Shown here: positions 25,691-33,591 of the stretch, piece by piece
How the letters are laid out: each line of letters opens with the position of its first letter
Position numbering within the stretch: position 1 is the first letter of the stretch
NCBI RefSeq assembly: GCF_900110955.1
Contig: NZ_FOFR01000036.1
Location: forward strand, 1 to 46,498
Length of the DNA stretch: 46,498 bases
Reading direction: 5' to 3'
Source: Lentzea xinjiangensis
GTDB lineage: Bacteria > Actinomycetota > Actinomycetes > Mycobacteriales > Pseudonocardiaceae
Program-made: the position numbers and the translations under genes
Notes under the pieces: generated by a model
The model's input: only the letters and a program-made list of their open reading frames with translations
Database searches by the model: none
Told to the model about the DNA's origin: nothing

Positions 25691-26040
25691 GCGAAGGCCG
25701 AGCCGGAGCCGACGCCGTGGGGCACCGGCCTTTGCCGGAGTACCGGCGTTTCGCCGGGCACCAGTTTTGGCTCCGCCGACACTCGGGCGTACCAGTCGGG
25801 TTCCTGAGCCAGCAGCACAGCCAGTCCGGTGAGAGCCGGACGAGGTGCCACCGTGCCACCGACGACTACACCGATGAGATTGGACAGCACGTCCTTGCGC
25901 GAGATCCGGCCAGCGCGTTCGGCCTGGTGCAAGTGAGCAATCAGGCCCTTCCGGCGGGTTCCGCACCTTCCCGACATCACATCGCTGAAGAAGCTCGCTG
26001 CTCTGGCCAGAGCTTCCCGGGCCTCGTCCCGGTCGGTGCC
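25655..26040 (-). pseudogene. Cytochrome P450 fragment (I-helix region)
   Basis: The minus strand reads AFTGTDRDEAREALARAASFF, then RKGLIAHLHQAERAGRISRKDVLSNLIGVVVGGTVAPRPALTGLAVLLAQEPDW, the pattern around a P450 I-helix. The ExxR and heme-Cys regions are absent, because the frame runs into the transposase remnant. A third P450 was therefore lost here by IS insertion. The assignment rests on one helix region and is moderate. Confidence 0.5.
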
Positions 26041-26061
26041 CGTGAAGGCTTCGCGGTGGTG

Positions 26062-26583
26062 TCACCGAGGATGCCCGTTCGAGAAGACTTCGGCGGAGCC
26101 GAAGTCCGGAGTGCCGGAGGCACACTCGGCGCAGCACGGCAACACTTCCTCCGAAACTGCCGCATCGCGCAACGGGAGCATCTCTTCCTCCGGTTGAATC
26201 TCATGAACACCGAACCCGAAAACATCGCTAACAATTTGAAAGCCGGTAGCCAAAGATGTCGACACACTCAGCGACTCGAAGGTTGTCGATATGTTCATCT
26301 CGGTTACTGCGACCCTAGGCGCGCGATCAGAGCTCGAACAACCCCCTGTCCCAAACGTCGAGACGATCGCCGACCCCACGCTGAAACTCGGGAGATCGAG
26401 CACGTCCGGATGACACCACGGCTGACGATCCGAAGCACCGAAACGATTGGACGGGGACTCATCGATTCTCAAGAGCGAGAACTGCTTTACTCTCTTCCCC
26501 CGTTTACCGGCCTTAGCTGGGTGTCCAACAGAACCGTTGGCGTGCAACAGCTTCCGAGTATCAAGACAGAGATGTCCGCACAT
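26062..26583 (-). CDS. Hypothetical ORF with Cys/Ser-rich patches, unusual codon use
   Basis: 173 codons, not recognised. It includes DVLDLPSFSVGSAIVSTFGTGG-CSSS in its middle. An internal ATG near 26298 (MNISTTFESLSVSTS) has a more AT-rich third position than its neighbours, and a LPCCAEC patch lies close to the end. It could be a small-peptide gene or decayed DNA joining the P450 fragment. I see no modifying enzyme of a RiPP system nearby, so I make no functional call. Confidence 0.25.
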   Translation of the reverse strand: MCGHLCLDTRKLLHANGSVGHPAKAGKRGKRVKQFSLLRIDESPSNRFGASDRQPWCHPDVLDLPSFSVGSAIVSTFGTGGCSSSDRAPRVAVTEMNISTTFESLSVSTSLATGFQIVSDVFGFGVHEIQPEEEMLPLRDAAVSEEVLPCCAECASGTPDFGSAEVFSNGHPR

Positions 26584-26696
26584 ACGACAGGCCCGACGTC
26601 GACATCGCCGTCATATCGATGATGAACCGCCGACTGGAACCACAGGGTAGCTTCATCTGGATGTGCGTCCATTTCCGTCTCTTTCCGGGCTGAGAA

Positions 26697-27686
26697 TCAG
26701 CAACGCTCGACAACGAGCGCGGTCGCGGTGAACCCCGCGCCGAGGCCAATTAGCAGCGCGCAACCACCGATGGTCAGCCTGTCGAGGCGAAGGAGGTCGT
26801 CGAGGTTGGCGATTGTGTCACCTGCACCGAGGTGACCCGTGGTGTCTCCGAACAACACAAGGCGGTCACGCGCGGCTTCGGGGAGCACGGGAAGCACGGT
26901 GTACCCGATCGTTTGCAGGCGCAGTCGCGGGGCGCAGACGACCTGAATGCGATCGGCGTCATGCAGATCCGCGTCGGACAGCGCCTGCTGCACCGCCGTG
27001 GCGACGGTGGCACGGATTTCCTCGGCGGTCGTCCGGAACTCGAGCAAGGAGACGCTGTTGTCGAGTGCGGGTGGGAGCGGCCGGAAGGGGTGGAAACGGG
27101 GGAAGGCGCTCTCCAGTCGGGGGTTGCCGGCCCGGGCGATGGCCAGCACGGCCAGCGGTCCCCGGTCGCGATGCAGGAGCGCGGCGGTGCCCCCGTCGCC
27201 CAGCACGACCTCGGGCGCGGTGCGCCAGCGGTCGTAAGGCAGGTCGCGGGTGTTGGTGCCGGTGCACGCGAGAGCATGGTGGGTGTCGGGTTCGGTGAGC
27301 AGGGTGGTGATGGCGGCGTGCAGCGCCGCGTCGCCGCCGCTCGACATCTGACTCACACCGACAGCGACGGCGTGAGTGGTTCCCAGCGCGGCGGCAAGCC
27401 GGTGTGCCGGGGACGCGGGTTCCTCGTCAGCCGCGGACATGCCCGCGTAAGCGAGGAAATCGACCTCCTCCGGCGTGATCCCGGTGGTGGAGAGCACGTC
27501 TCGACAGGCGGTCAGGCCGAGTTGCCACGCCTGCTGCCCGTCGGCGACCGCGACCTCGTGGCAGGGAGCCGACCGGGCGTCGATGTCGCTGAGCGCACCC
27601 GCCGTGACCGCATCAGCGGCGCGGTCCCGTCCTGCAGGCAGCCATGTCGTGGCCGCAGAGATCCGCACTCGTCCGGAGACCCTCAT
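26697..27686 (-). CDS. KASIII-like acyltransferase with Ser in place of the catalytic Cys
   Basis: 329 residues of thiolase fold. The nucleophile region reads VGVSQMSSGG, where KASIII-like enzymes have QMCNGG, so Ser115 replaces Cys. The later FGDTTGHLGAGDTI has the GHLGA motif typical of CerJ/DpsC-type proteins instead of the FabH Asn, and the FabH His motif is absent. DpsC of daunorubicin biosynthesis is a known Ser-type relative, and CerJ-type proteins transfer acyl groups to alcohols. It may transfer an acyl chain from the neighbouring ACP or gate starter choice. ATGA overlap with the P450 gene. Last gene of a four-gene operon. Confidence 0.8.
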   Translation of the reverse strand: MRVSGRVRISAATTWLPAGRDRAADAVTAGALSDIDARSAPCHEVAVADGQQAWQLGLTACRDVLSTTGITPEEVDFLAYAGMSAADEEPASPAHRLAAALGTTHAVAVGVSQMSSGGDAALHAAITTLLTEPDTHHALACTGTNTRDLPYDRWRTAPEVVLGDGGTAALLHRDRGPLAVLAIARAGNPRLESAFPRFHPFRPLPPALDNSVSLLEFRTTAEEIRATVATAVQQALSDADLHDADRIQVVCAPRLRLQTIGYTVLPVLPEAARDRLVLFGDTTGHLGAGDTIANLDDLLRLDRLTIGGCALLIGLGAGFTATALVVERC

Positions 27687-28912
27687 GCGGGCGCGCCGTC
27701 TAGGTTGACGGGCATCGACTCCAGCCTGCGGTCGAACACCATGTCACTCCAGCACAGCTCGCGCGGGTCGACGGCGAGCCGCAGTCGCGGGAAGCGGAGG
27801 AACAACGAGCGGACCGCGACGGTGATCTCCATGCGAGCCAGCGGCGCGCCGATGCAGCGGTGCACGCCGCTGCCGAACGCCAGGTGGGTGGGCGCACCAT
27901 CGCGGTGAGGACGGACCTCGTCGGGATCGTCGTAGGCACGAGGGTCTCGGTTGGCGGCGGCGAGCGACAGCAGCACGGTCGCGTCCTTCGGGATGACGAC
28001 GTCGCCGATGTGAATGTCGGCGGTGGCGAACCGCCAGCTGACGAACTGGAACGGCGGGTGGTGACGCAGCAGCTCCTCCACGATCCGCGCGGTGGATGCC
28101 TCGCTGCCCAGGACGTCAGCACGCAGGTCCGGCCGGGTGCTGAGCGTGGCGGCGCCGTGGGCGATGGCGGTCGCAGTGGTGGGTGGTCCTCCCACGAACA
28201 GCGCCACGACCGTACTGAGCAGGTCGCGAACGCCGACGGACTCCGACCGGGCAAGCAGCATGGAAATTAAGTCCTCGCCGGGGTCGCGCCTGCGATGTTC
28301 GATCGTTGCAAGGACGAGATCGACCAGCTCGTGATACCAGCCGATCATCTCGGGACTGTCGGTGGGCTTGCTGGACAGCAGCTCACGCAGCAGCGCGGCA
28401 GCCATTGGAGTGTCCGCCGGGCGCAGGCCGAGCACGGTGCTGATCACTGCAACAGGGACCTGGTTGGCGAAGGCGGTCATCAGGTTGACCGGGCCGCCAC
28501 CTGCGGCGGCACCCTGGCGGTCGAGGTGGTCGAGCTGCTCGTGCACGATGCGGTCGACGGTCGCGCGCCAGCGCCCCACGGCACCGCTGGAAAGTTCGGC
28601 GTTGACCAACGACCGCAGTCTGCGATGCTCGTCTCCATCGGTGTTGAGCATGTGCCGCCCCGTGGAGGTGAGGATGTCCTCGGGAACGCGCCGTCCGCCG
28701 AACTTGTGCTCAGGGGAGCTCAGCAGCCGGGGGTCGACAGCGAGCCGCTCGTCACGCAGGCAGGCCCGCACATCGTCATACCTGGTCACGAGCCAGATCG
28801 GGAACCCGTTGGGTAGCTGCACCTGCTGCACGGACGCGGATTCACGCAGTCGCGCGTAGTAGGCGGTGTTGGTGTCGTCGTCAGGCAGAAAGACCAGGGC
28901 AGGCAGGCTCAT
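27683..28912 (-). CDS. Cytochrome P450 with atypical I-helix
   Basis: 409 residues. It has EELLRHHPP (ExxR), the heme loop FGSGVHRCIGAPLARME and PEDILTSTGRHMLNTDGDEHRRLRSLV (C-helix). The I-helix reads LFVGGPPTTAT where most bacterial P450s have AGxET or AGxDT, so the acidic residue of the proton relay is Pro. That may mean unusual chemistry or a specialised substrate such as an acyl-ACP. It lies between ACP and KASIII-like genes with 4-nt overlaps, which suggests action on a carrier-bound acyl chain. A ferredoxin partner is not encoded in the window. Confidence 0.9.
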   Translation of the reverse strand: MSLPALVFLPDDDTNTAYYARLRESASVQQVQLPNGFPIWLVTRYDDVRACLRDERLAVDPRLLSSPEHKFGGRRVPEDILTSTGRHMLNTDGDEHRRLRSLVNAELSSGAVGRWRATVDRIVHEQLDHLDRQGAAAGGGPVNLMTAFANQVPVAVISTVLGLRPADTPMAAALLRELLSSKPTDSPEMIGWYHELVDLVLATIEHRRRDPGEDLISMLLARSESVGVRDLLSTVVALFVGGPPTTATAIAHGAATLSTRPDLRADVLGSEASTARIVEELLRHHPPFQFVSWRFATADIHIGDVVIPKDATVLLSLAAANRDPRAYDDPDEVRPHRDGAPTHLAFGSGVHRCIGAPLARMEITVAVRSLFLRFPRLRLAVDPRELCWSDMVFDRRLESMPVNLDGAPA

Positions 28913-29253
28913 GACCGGTCCCTCTTCGCATCCGTGGTCCTGGCGGACTCGACCAGTGCCGCGAGCTGCGCGACCGTCCGTGCAGTCACCAGGTCGTCCT
29001 CGCTGAGCTTGACGCGGCTCATGCTCTCCACGGCGGTGATCGCGTCCATCAGTCGCAGCGAGTCGACATTCGGCAGGTAGGCGAGCCGGTCATCCGGCGC
29101 CAGCTGGTCGGCGGGGATTTCCAGCACCCTGGCGAGCTGCTGGATCACCACAGTCAGTGCTGAGGGCTCGTTGTCGTGTACCAGTTCGGTCATGCCGCGG
29201 TCTCCCCTCCGATTTGGTGGTGCGGGCTCGGTGTCGTGCGCCTGTGCGGTCAT
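28909..29253 (-). CDS. Stand-alone acyl carrier protein
   Basis: About 114 residues from ATG 29253 (MTAQAHDTEP), which overlaps the ligase stop as ATGA. A second ATG at 29193 (MTELVHDNEP) lies exactly one 60-bp repeat unit downstream and is equally plausible. The carrier fold runs from VIQQLARVLEIPADQLAPDDRLAYLPNVDSLRLMDAI to VAQLAALVES, with the phosphopantetheine Ser in NVDSLRL. It presumably accepts the acyl group activated by the AMP ligase and presents it to the P450 and the KASIII-like protein or the PKS. Confidence 0.85.
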   Translation of the reverse strand: MTAQAHDTEPAPPNRRGDRGMTELVHDNEPSALTVVIQQLARVLEIPADQLAPDDRLAYLPNVDSLRLMDAITAVESMSRVKLSEDDLVTARTVAQLAALVESARTTDAKRDRS

Positions 29254-29268
29254 GCCGCGGTCTCGTCT
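29165..29268. repeat. 60-bp tandem duplication over a start codon
   Basis: Segments near 29165-29208 and 29225-29268 are nearly identical (GGCTCG-TGTCGTG...GGTCATGCCGCGGTCTC) with a period of 60 bp. The duplication copies the start region of the ACP gene, giving two in-frame ATG codons. It lies at the ligase/ACP junction. Confidence 0.65.
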
Positions 29269-30884
29269 CCGAACAGCCGACGGCGGAGCTCGTCGCGCTT
29301 CCACTTGCCGCTGGTGGTGCGGGGCAGCCAGCGGCGGTCGACGGTGCGCACGTCGGCATCGGTGATGCCGAGGCGTTCGCTGACGGCCCGCCGCACGCCC
29401 TCGGCCACCGCCGCCCGGTCGGTTTCGACGGTTTCCACGACCACGATCACTCGCTCTCTCTCCTGATCGGCCACCGCGACGCAGTGGCGCTGGTAGACGC
29501 CCGGCACGTGCCGGGCGACGTGTTCGACCTCCTCGGCGTGGACGTTGCGGCCTCGCACGATGATCATGTTCTTGTGCCTGCCCGCGACGTGCACCTCCCC
29601 GCGCAGCAGGAAGCCCCGGTCGCCGGTGCGCAGCCAGCCGTCGTCCAGGGCGCTGGAGACGGCCGCGGGATCATCGGTGAGGTAGGTGTCCATGAGGCTG
29701 GGGCCGCGCACCTGGAGTTCGCCGACGCCGGCCTCGGGCAGGACGGTGCCTACGGCGTCGACGACCCTGACTTCGGTGCCGGGCAGCGGGGGGCCCTGCG
29801 ACACGATCGTCCAGCCGGATTCCTCGGTGACGGGGACGACCCGGCCGTCAGTGGCCGCAGCCCGGTCGAGCGTGACGGTACGAGGTGCCAGACCCGGCAG
29901 ATCGATGGTGATGCCGGCGCAGTACTCGGCCATGCCGTAAGCCGGGGTCATCGCGCTGGCCGGCAGTCCGTGGCGGCCCAGGACCTCGGTGACGGCGTGG
30001 ACTGTGGCCGGGGAGACCGGCTCACCGCCGTTGAGCGCCAGGCGCCAGCGTCCGAGGTCGAGTCCATCGGGGTTGGCGGTGCGGGCAGCCTCGGCCAGCC
30101 GGTCGTAGGCGAAGTTCGGTCCTGTGCAGATCGTGACGCCGTTCTCACCGAGGTAGCGCAGCGCGTCCACCGGGCGCCGGATGAACGTCGCCGGTGAGAC
30201 GAGATGGGTGTCGAACCCGGCGCACAGCGAGATCAGCAGACCGATCATGCCGAAGTCGTGGAACAGCGGCAGCCACTGGTAGCCGACGTCGGCGGGGGTG
30301 AGTTCGCAGCGCGCGACCGGGGCGAGGACGCCGTTGAGGACGGCGCGGTGGGACAGCACGACGCCCTGCGGCCGGGCGGTGGTACCGGAGGTGAACTGCA
30401 CGACGGCGCGATCATCCGGGCCGGGGGTGTGCGTGGTCGGGACGCGGGTGGTCGGCGCGCACCGGTCGGCGTTGACGATGCGCAGTCCAGGGCAACGGCG
30501 CAGTAGCGGGTCGAGCGCGGCGGCGAAGAGATCACCGGTCACGAGGTGCCGGATGCCGACGGTGCGGATGAACGCGGCGATGTCGTCGGCGACGCTGTCG
30601 ACGTCGTGGGCGACGGCGGGCAGCGGTAGCACGCTGGCGGCGGCGCCGATCGTGAGCACGCCGAGCAGAGCCGGCGGGAAGGAGGGAGTAGCGGGCAGCA
30701 GCACGCCGACCACCTCACCGGGTTCGGCGCCGGCGGCGAGCAGTGCGGCGGCGACGCCGTTGGCGCGGGGGCCGAGTTCGGCACGGGTCAGGACGGCCGT
30801 GGACTCCGGGAAGATCATCCGACCGCGGTCGCCCGGTGCGCAGGTGATTGCGTCCACGAGCGTGCCGGAAATGTCGATCGCCAT
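29250..30884 (-). CDS. Fatty acyl-AMP ligase (FAAL-type adenylating enzyme)
   Basis: 544 residues from ATG 30884 (MAIDISGTLVDAITC). ANL-family motifs: VVQFTSGTTARPQGVVLSH (P-loop), WLPLFHDFGMIGLL (the HDFGMIG motif typical of fatty acyl-AMP ligases), AYGMAEYCAG, GWLRTGDRGFL and TTSGKWKR with the C-terminal Lys. FAALs make acyl-AMP and pass it to an ACP, and an ACP gene overlaps its stop. I favour a fatty or polyketide acid substrate over salicylate because of the HDFGMIG signature, but salicylate cannot be excluded. The frame is open upstream into an IS481 remnant, which is not part of the gene. Confidence 0.87.
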   Translation of the reverse strand: MAIDISGTLVDAITCAPGDRGRMIFPESTAVLTRAELGPRANGVAAALLAAGAEPGEVVGVLLPATPSFPPALLGVLTIGAAASVLPLPAVAHDVDSVADDIAAFIRTVGIRHLVTGDLFAAALDPLLRRCPGLRIVNADRCAPTTRVPTTHTPGPDDRAVVQFTSGTTARPQGVVLSHRAVLNGVLAPVARCELTPADVGYQWLPLFHDFGMIGLLISLCAGFDTHLVSPATFIRRPVDALRYLGENGVTICTGPNFAYDRLAEAARTANPDGLDLGRWRLALNGGEPVSPATVHAVTEVLGRHGLPASAMTPAYGMAEYCAGITIDLPGLAPRTVTLDRAAATDGRVVPVTEESGWTIVSQGPPLPGTEVRVVDAVGTVLPEAGVGELQVRGPSLMDTYLTDDPAAVSSALDDGWLRTGDRGFLLRGEVHVAGRHKNMIIVRGRNVHAEEVEHVARHVPGVYQRHCVAVADQERERVIVVVETVETDRAAVAEGVRRAVSERLGITDADVRTVDRRWLPRTTSGKWKRDELRRRLFGDETAA

Positions 30885-30959
30885 GCGTTGTCCCTGTTGT
30901 CGCGGTGTAGTGGGCTGGCTGTGCAACTGACGCTGGCTGGTGACAGGCTGAACCTGGGT

Positions 30960-31320
30960 CTTCTGCAGCAGCCTCTCCTGGGGAGTTTGTCCACCGAGAC
31001 CGGCGTGAGATCGGTGGTAGTTGTAGTAGTCCTCCCTCTCCTCGACCTTCCCGTTGAGCCCGCGTGGCAGGGCGGATGTGGATGTACCCGATTCCCTGGT
31101 CCAGGACGTGCCCGTGGAACTGGGTCTGGAACTCCGCCCCATTGACGGCCTGGATCTTCTCGACCTGGAATTGCAGTCGTGACAGCACGAGCGCAGGAAC
31201 TGGTTGCGGTCTTCTGGCCGGAGCGCGGGCAGATCCGCAGAATCCGCTTCTCGTAACGTTTCCAGCGCTTCTGGCGGCAGTACTCCCCTGCCTTGAAACT
31301 AGCCTTGACCTGTCCGCGCA
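30960..31320 (-). pseudogene. IS481-type transposase remnant
   Basis: In two frames the minus strand reads LQFQVEKIQAVNGAEFQTQFHGHVLDQGIGYIHIRPAT and then LNGKVEEREDYYNYHRSHAGLGGQTPQERLL. These are the DNGAEF and YYNYHRPH..LGGQTPYERL signatures of IS481. Frameshift and loss of the catalytic DNG Asp make it dead. It lies 70 bp upstream of the acyl-AMP ligase start and may have separated that gene from its original promoter. Confidence 0.75.
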
Positions 31321-32026
31321 ACAATCATCGCCGCCAGTGCAGCGGTGAAGCCGTCGCACAACCGAGCATTCCTCCTGCCGGAACACTGACGACAACCTGT
31401 CGCCGATCGGCACACGACACCGACAAGTGACGTCCACACCATGGCCGCAAACATTTGACGCATCCGCACTGTCCACAAGCGACTAGCACGACGCCGGGAG
31501 TGGTGAGTTCAACCGCCACCGTTCCACGTGACGAAACGGTGAGCCATGCCCGCGCACGACCGTGCCCACTTCGACCCGAGAGGCCCAGGGCAAAGCCGCG
31601 CACCGGACCAGCAGACGCCGGTCGTCTCCGAACAGGAGGCGGTCGGCGCGACAGGAGGCCATGACGAGGCCTGCTTGCCAACTCCTCGATCATCTCGTCA
31701 GTCCTGTTCCACTCGGCTCATCCCTCAGGTGAGCCTAGGAACAGAGCGCCATGGTGTGACTGCGGATAACCGCAACGCCGCTGCGGATCCACATGTCGGT
31801 CGCACCCGCGGGTTGCCGGTTGCTCGGAGGTGCGATCACCCTCCGACCAGGACGCAAACGAAGCTGAACAGCTCAGTCGACCGAACTGCGGAAGTCCGCA
31901 GTTCGGTCACCGAGACCCGGACACCCGCGGCGATCACCTGGAAGATGTGGACGCTCACCAGCAGTCAGATCGCCCAGGTCAACCTGTGGGGTGCCAAAAC
32001 GCGGTCCGGTGGGTCTGACCTTCGTA
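31321..32026. other. Intergenic region with repeat B
   Basis: About 700 bp without a credible gene. It contains the second copy of the 77-bp repeat, a 30-bp palindrome and an imperfect inverted repeat near 31824-31846. It may be the original control region of the FAAL operon, displaced by the IS481 element. Confidence 0.45.
31846..31922. repeat. Dispersed repeat copy B with palindromic core
   Basis: Partner of 15921-15997. Here the core is a 30-bp palindrome at 31879-31908 (GACCGAACTGCGGA-AG-TCCGCAGTTCGGTC). In copy A only the inner part is symmetric. Both copies lie upstream of minus-strand acyl-chain operons. Confidence 0.55.
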
Positions 32027-32989
32027 TCAGGCCGCCGCAGGTTCGTACTCGTTGATCAAGCCGCCGCATACGTGCCTGCAACGTACGGATCTGCAGCCGG
32101 GCTCTGCAATGGGGTGGTCAGGTTGCGGCGGGGTGTGGTGCCGCGCTTGATGTGATCGTCGGTGGTTGTAGTGGGACAGGTAGCGGCTCAGCACTGACCG
32201 GAGGTGACGCTCATTGATGATGAGCAGCCGGTCTGCGAGCTCGCGTCTGACGGTGCCGACAAACCGCTCCGCGTAGCAGTTCGCCCGCAGACACCGCGGC
32301 GGGATCTTCACGACGTCGATCCCGGCGTCAGCGAGAACGACAGCGAACGACATCGTGAACTGGCCGACTCTGTCACGAACCAGGAATCGAAGTCGCTGCC
32401 CCGGTCATCCAGCCTCATAAGGAGGTTACGAGCGTGCTGTGTGGTCCAGCGCCCGTCAGGGTTGGCGGTGGTGCCGAGGATGTGGACGTAGCGAGTGCCG
32501 ACCTCCATCACGAAGAACACCTACACGCGTTTCAAGGTGACAGTGCAATCTACGTGGAAGAAAGCGCACGCCAGCATGCTCGCCGCTTGCGCACGCAGGA
32601 ACCGCAGCCACGACGTGTCGGTGTCCCGGGTCGGCGACGGCGTACCGCAGTCGTTTCAATACGCGGCGGACAGTTGACGCAGCGGCGCGGTGGCCGAGCT
32701 TGAGCAGTTCACCGTGGATACGGCGGTAACCCCAGCTGGCGTTCTCCCGCGCCATCCGCTCGACATGGCGGCGCTTCATCAAGTCGCGGTGCCACCTCAA
32801 CACCGTATCCGGGCTGACCAGCAGCCGGAACCGACGCAACGTCGCACGGGCGAGGGGCATGAGCAAGGCTGCGAGCAACGCCCTGTCCTCAGGCTGCAAC
32901 CGTGCACGCTGATCTCCGAGTTGCCGGCGCAGGACTGCGAGTTGATGGCGCAGAGCGAGAATCTCGACGTCCTTCTCACGATCAGTCAT
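32027..32989 (-). pseudogene. Integrase-core transposase remnant, copy 2
   Basis: It starts at ATG 32989 (MTDREKDVEILALRHQLAVLRRQLGDQR). RPEDRALLAALL...LLVSPDTVLRWHRDL and ENASWGYRRIHGELLKLG follow, then it shifts frame, with EVGTRYVHILGTTANPDGRWTTQHARNLLMRL in a second frame and VVLADAGIDVVKIPPRCLRANCYAERFVGTVRREL...CGGLINEYEPAAA in a third. At least two frameshifts and internal deletions. Same general family as the remnant at 24711-25690 but clearly diverged. Confidence 0.75.
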
Positions 32990-33126
32990 GCGCGAGAGCC
33001 ACAGCGCGGCACAGGCGTGGGAGACGGCCCGACAGGTGAACCGGACCAGCACGGCCGCGATCGTGCCGGATGATGACTGCTACCAACCGACGCCTGCTGA
33101 CCTGCATGGACGTATTTCCCGGCACG

Positions 33127-33260
33127 CACAACGTGGTCCTCGGTCGACGTCGCCGCGAGCGTGGCGGCCACACGAAGAGGATCGGCCGACAACGCGACCT
33201 GACGCTCCGAGTACCTCACTGCAATTCTCCTCGATCGGGCTGGTTCCAGCAGCCGAGCAC
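33127..33260 (-). pseudogene. 5' end of a second salicylate synthase gene
   Basis: This 134-bp block aligns with 7774-7907 at roughly 80 per cent. It covers the GTG start, about 38 codons and about 40 bp of upstream sequence. It reads RYSERQVALSADPLRVAATL, then AATSTEDHV, against YWERQVALPVDPLRVATALAGTSTEDNV in the intact gene, and then stops matching. Divergence at synonymous and non-synonymous sites points to a paralogue or an acquired second cluster, not a recent copy. Confidence 0.75.
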
Positions 33261-33591
33261 ATAGACCTGGTCGCGGGACAACGCCCGGTTCGCGGTCACG
33301 GCGGAAGGTCCAGTGTGTCTCGACATCGCCGAGGTCGATTCGCTCCGCCTCGTCGCAAACCTCGTTCACCGCGACAGCGCGCTGGTGCACCCGCCAGGAC
33401 CGCAGCTGCGTTCGTCTCCCGGACATTCGATGTGACTGCCCAAAGCCCTGCTTCTGCAATGCGCGGGCGACGCCCCCGTGCGGGACCGCCTCCTGCACGA
33501 CCGTGGTCGTGACCGTCGTAGCTCCCGCTCGCTCGGCTCCGGCCAGCCTTCTGGCCAGAACGGTCAGGTTGATCGCGTGCGCCGTGCTGAC
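33261..33591 (-). other. Gap with a possible acetyltransferase-like remnant
   Basis: The minus strand downstream of the P450 reads INLTVLARRLAGAERAGATTVTTTVV, then VPHGGVARALQKQGFGQSHR, faintly like the last helix-strand of a GNAT acetyltransferase. There is no complete domain and no clear start. Otherwise nothing is supported here apart from a short TTCTGGCCAGAA palindrome near 33549. Confidence 0.25.

Noticed and set aside
30885..31142. Upstream extension of the acyl-AMP ligase by 86 residues
   Set aside because: The extension translates as an IS481 transposase tail (DYYNYHRSH, GGQTPQERL). The true start is ATG 30884.
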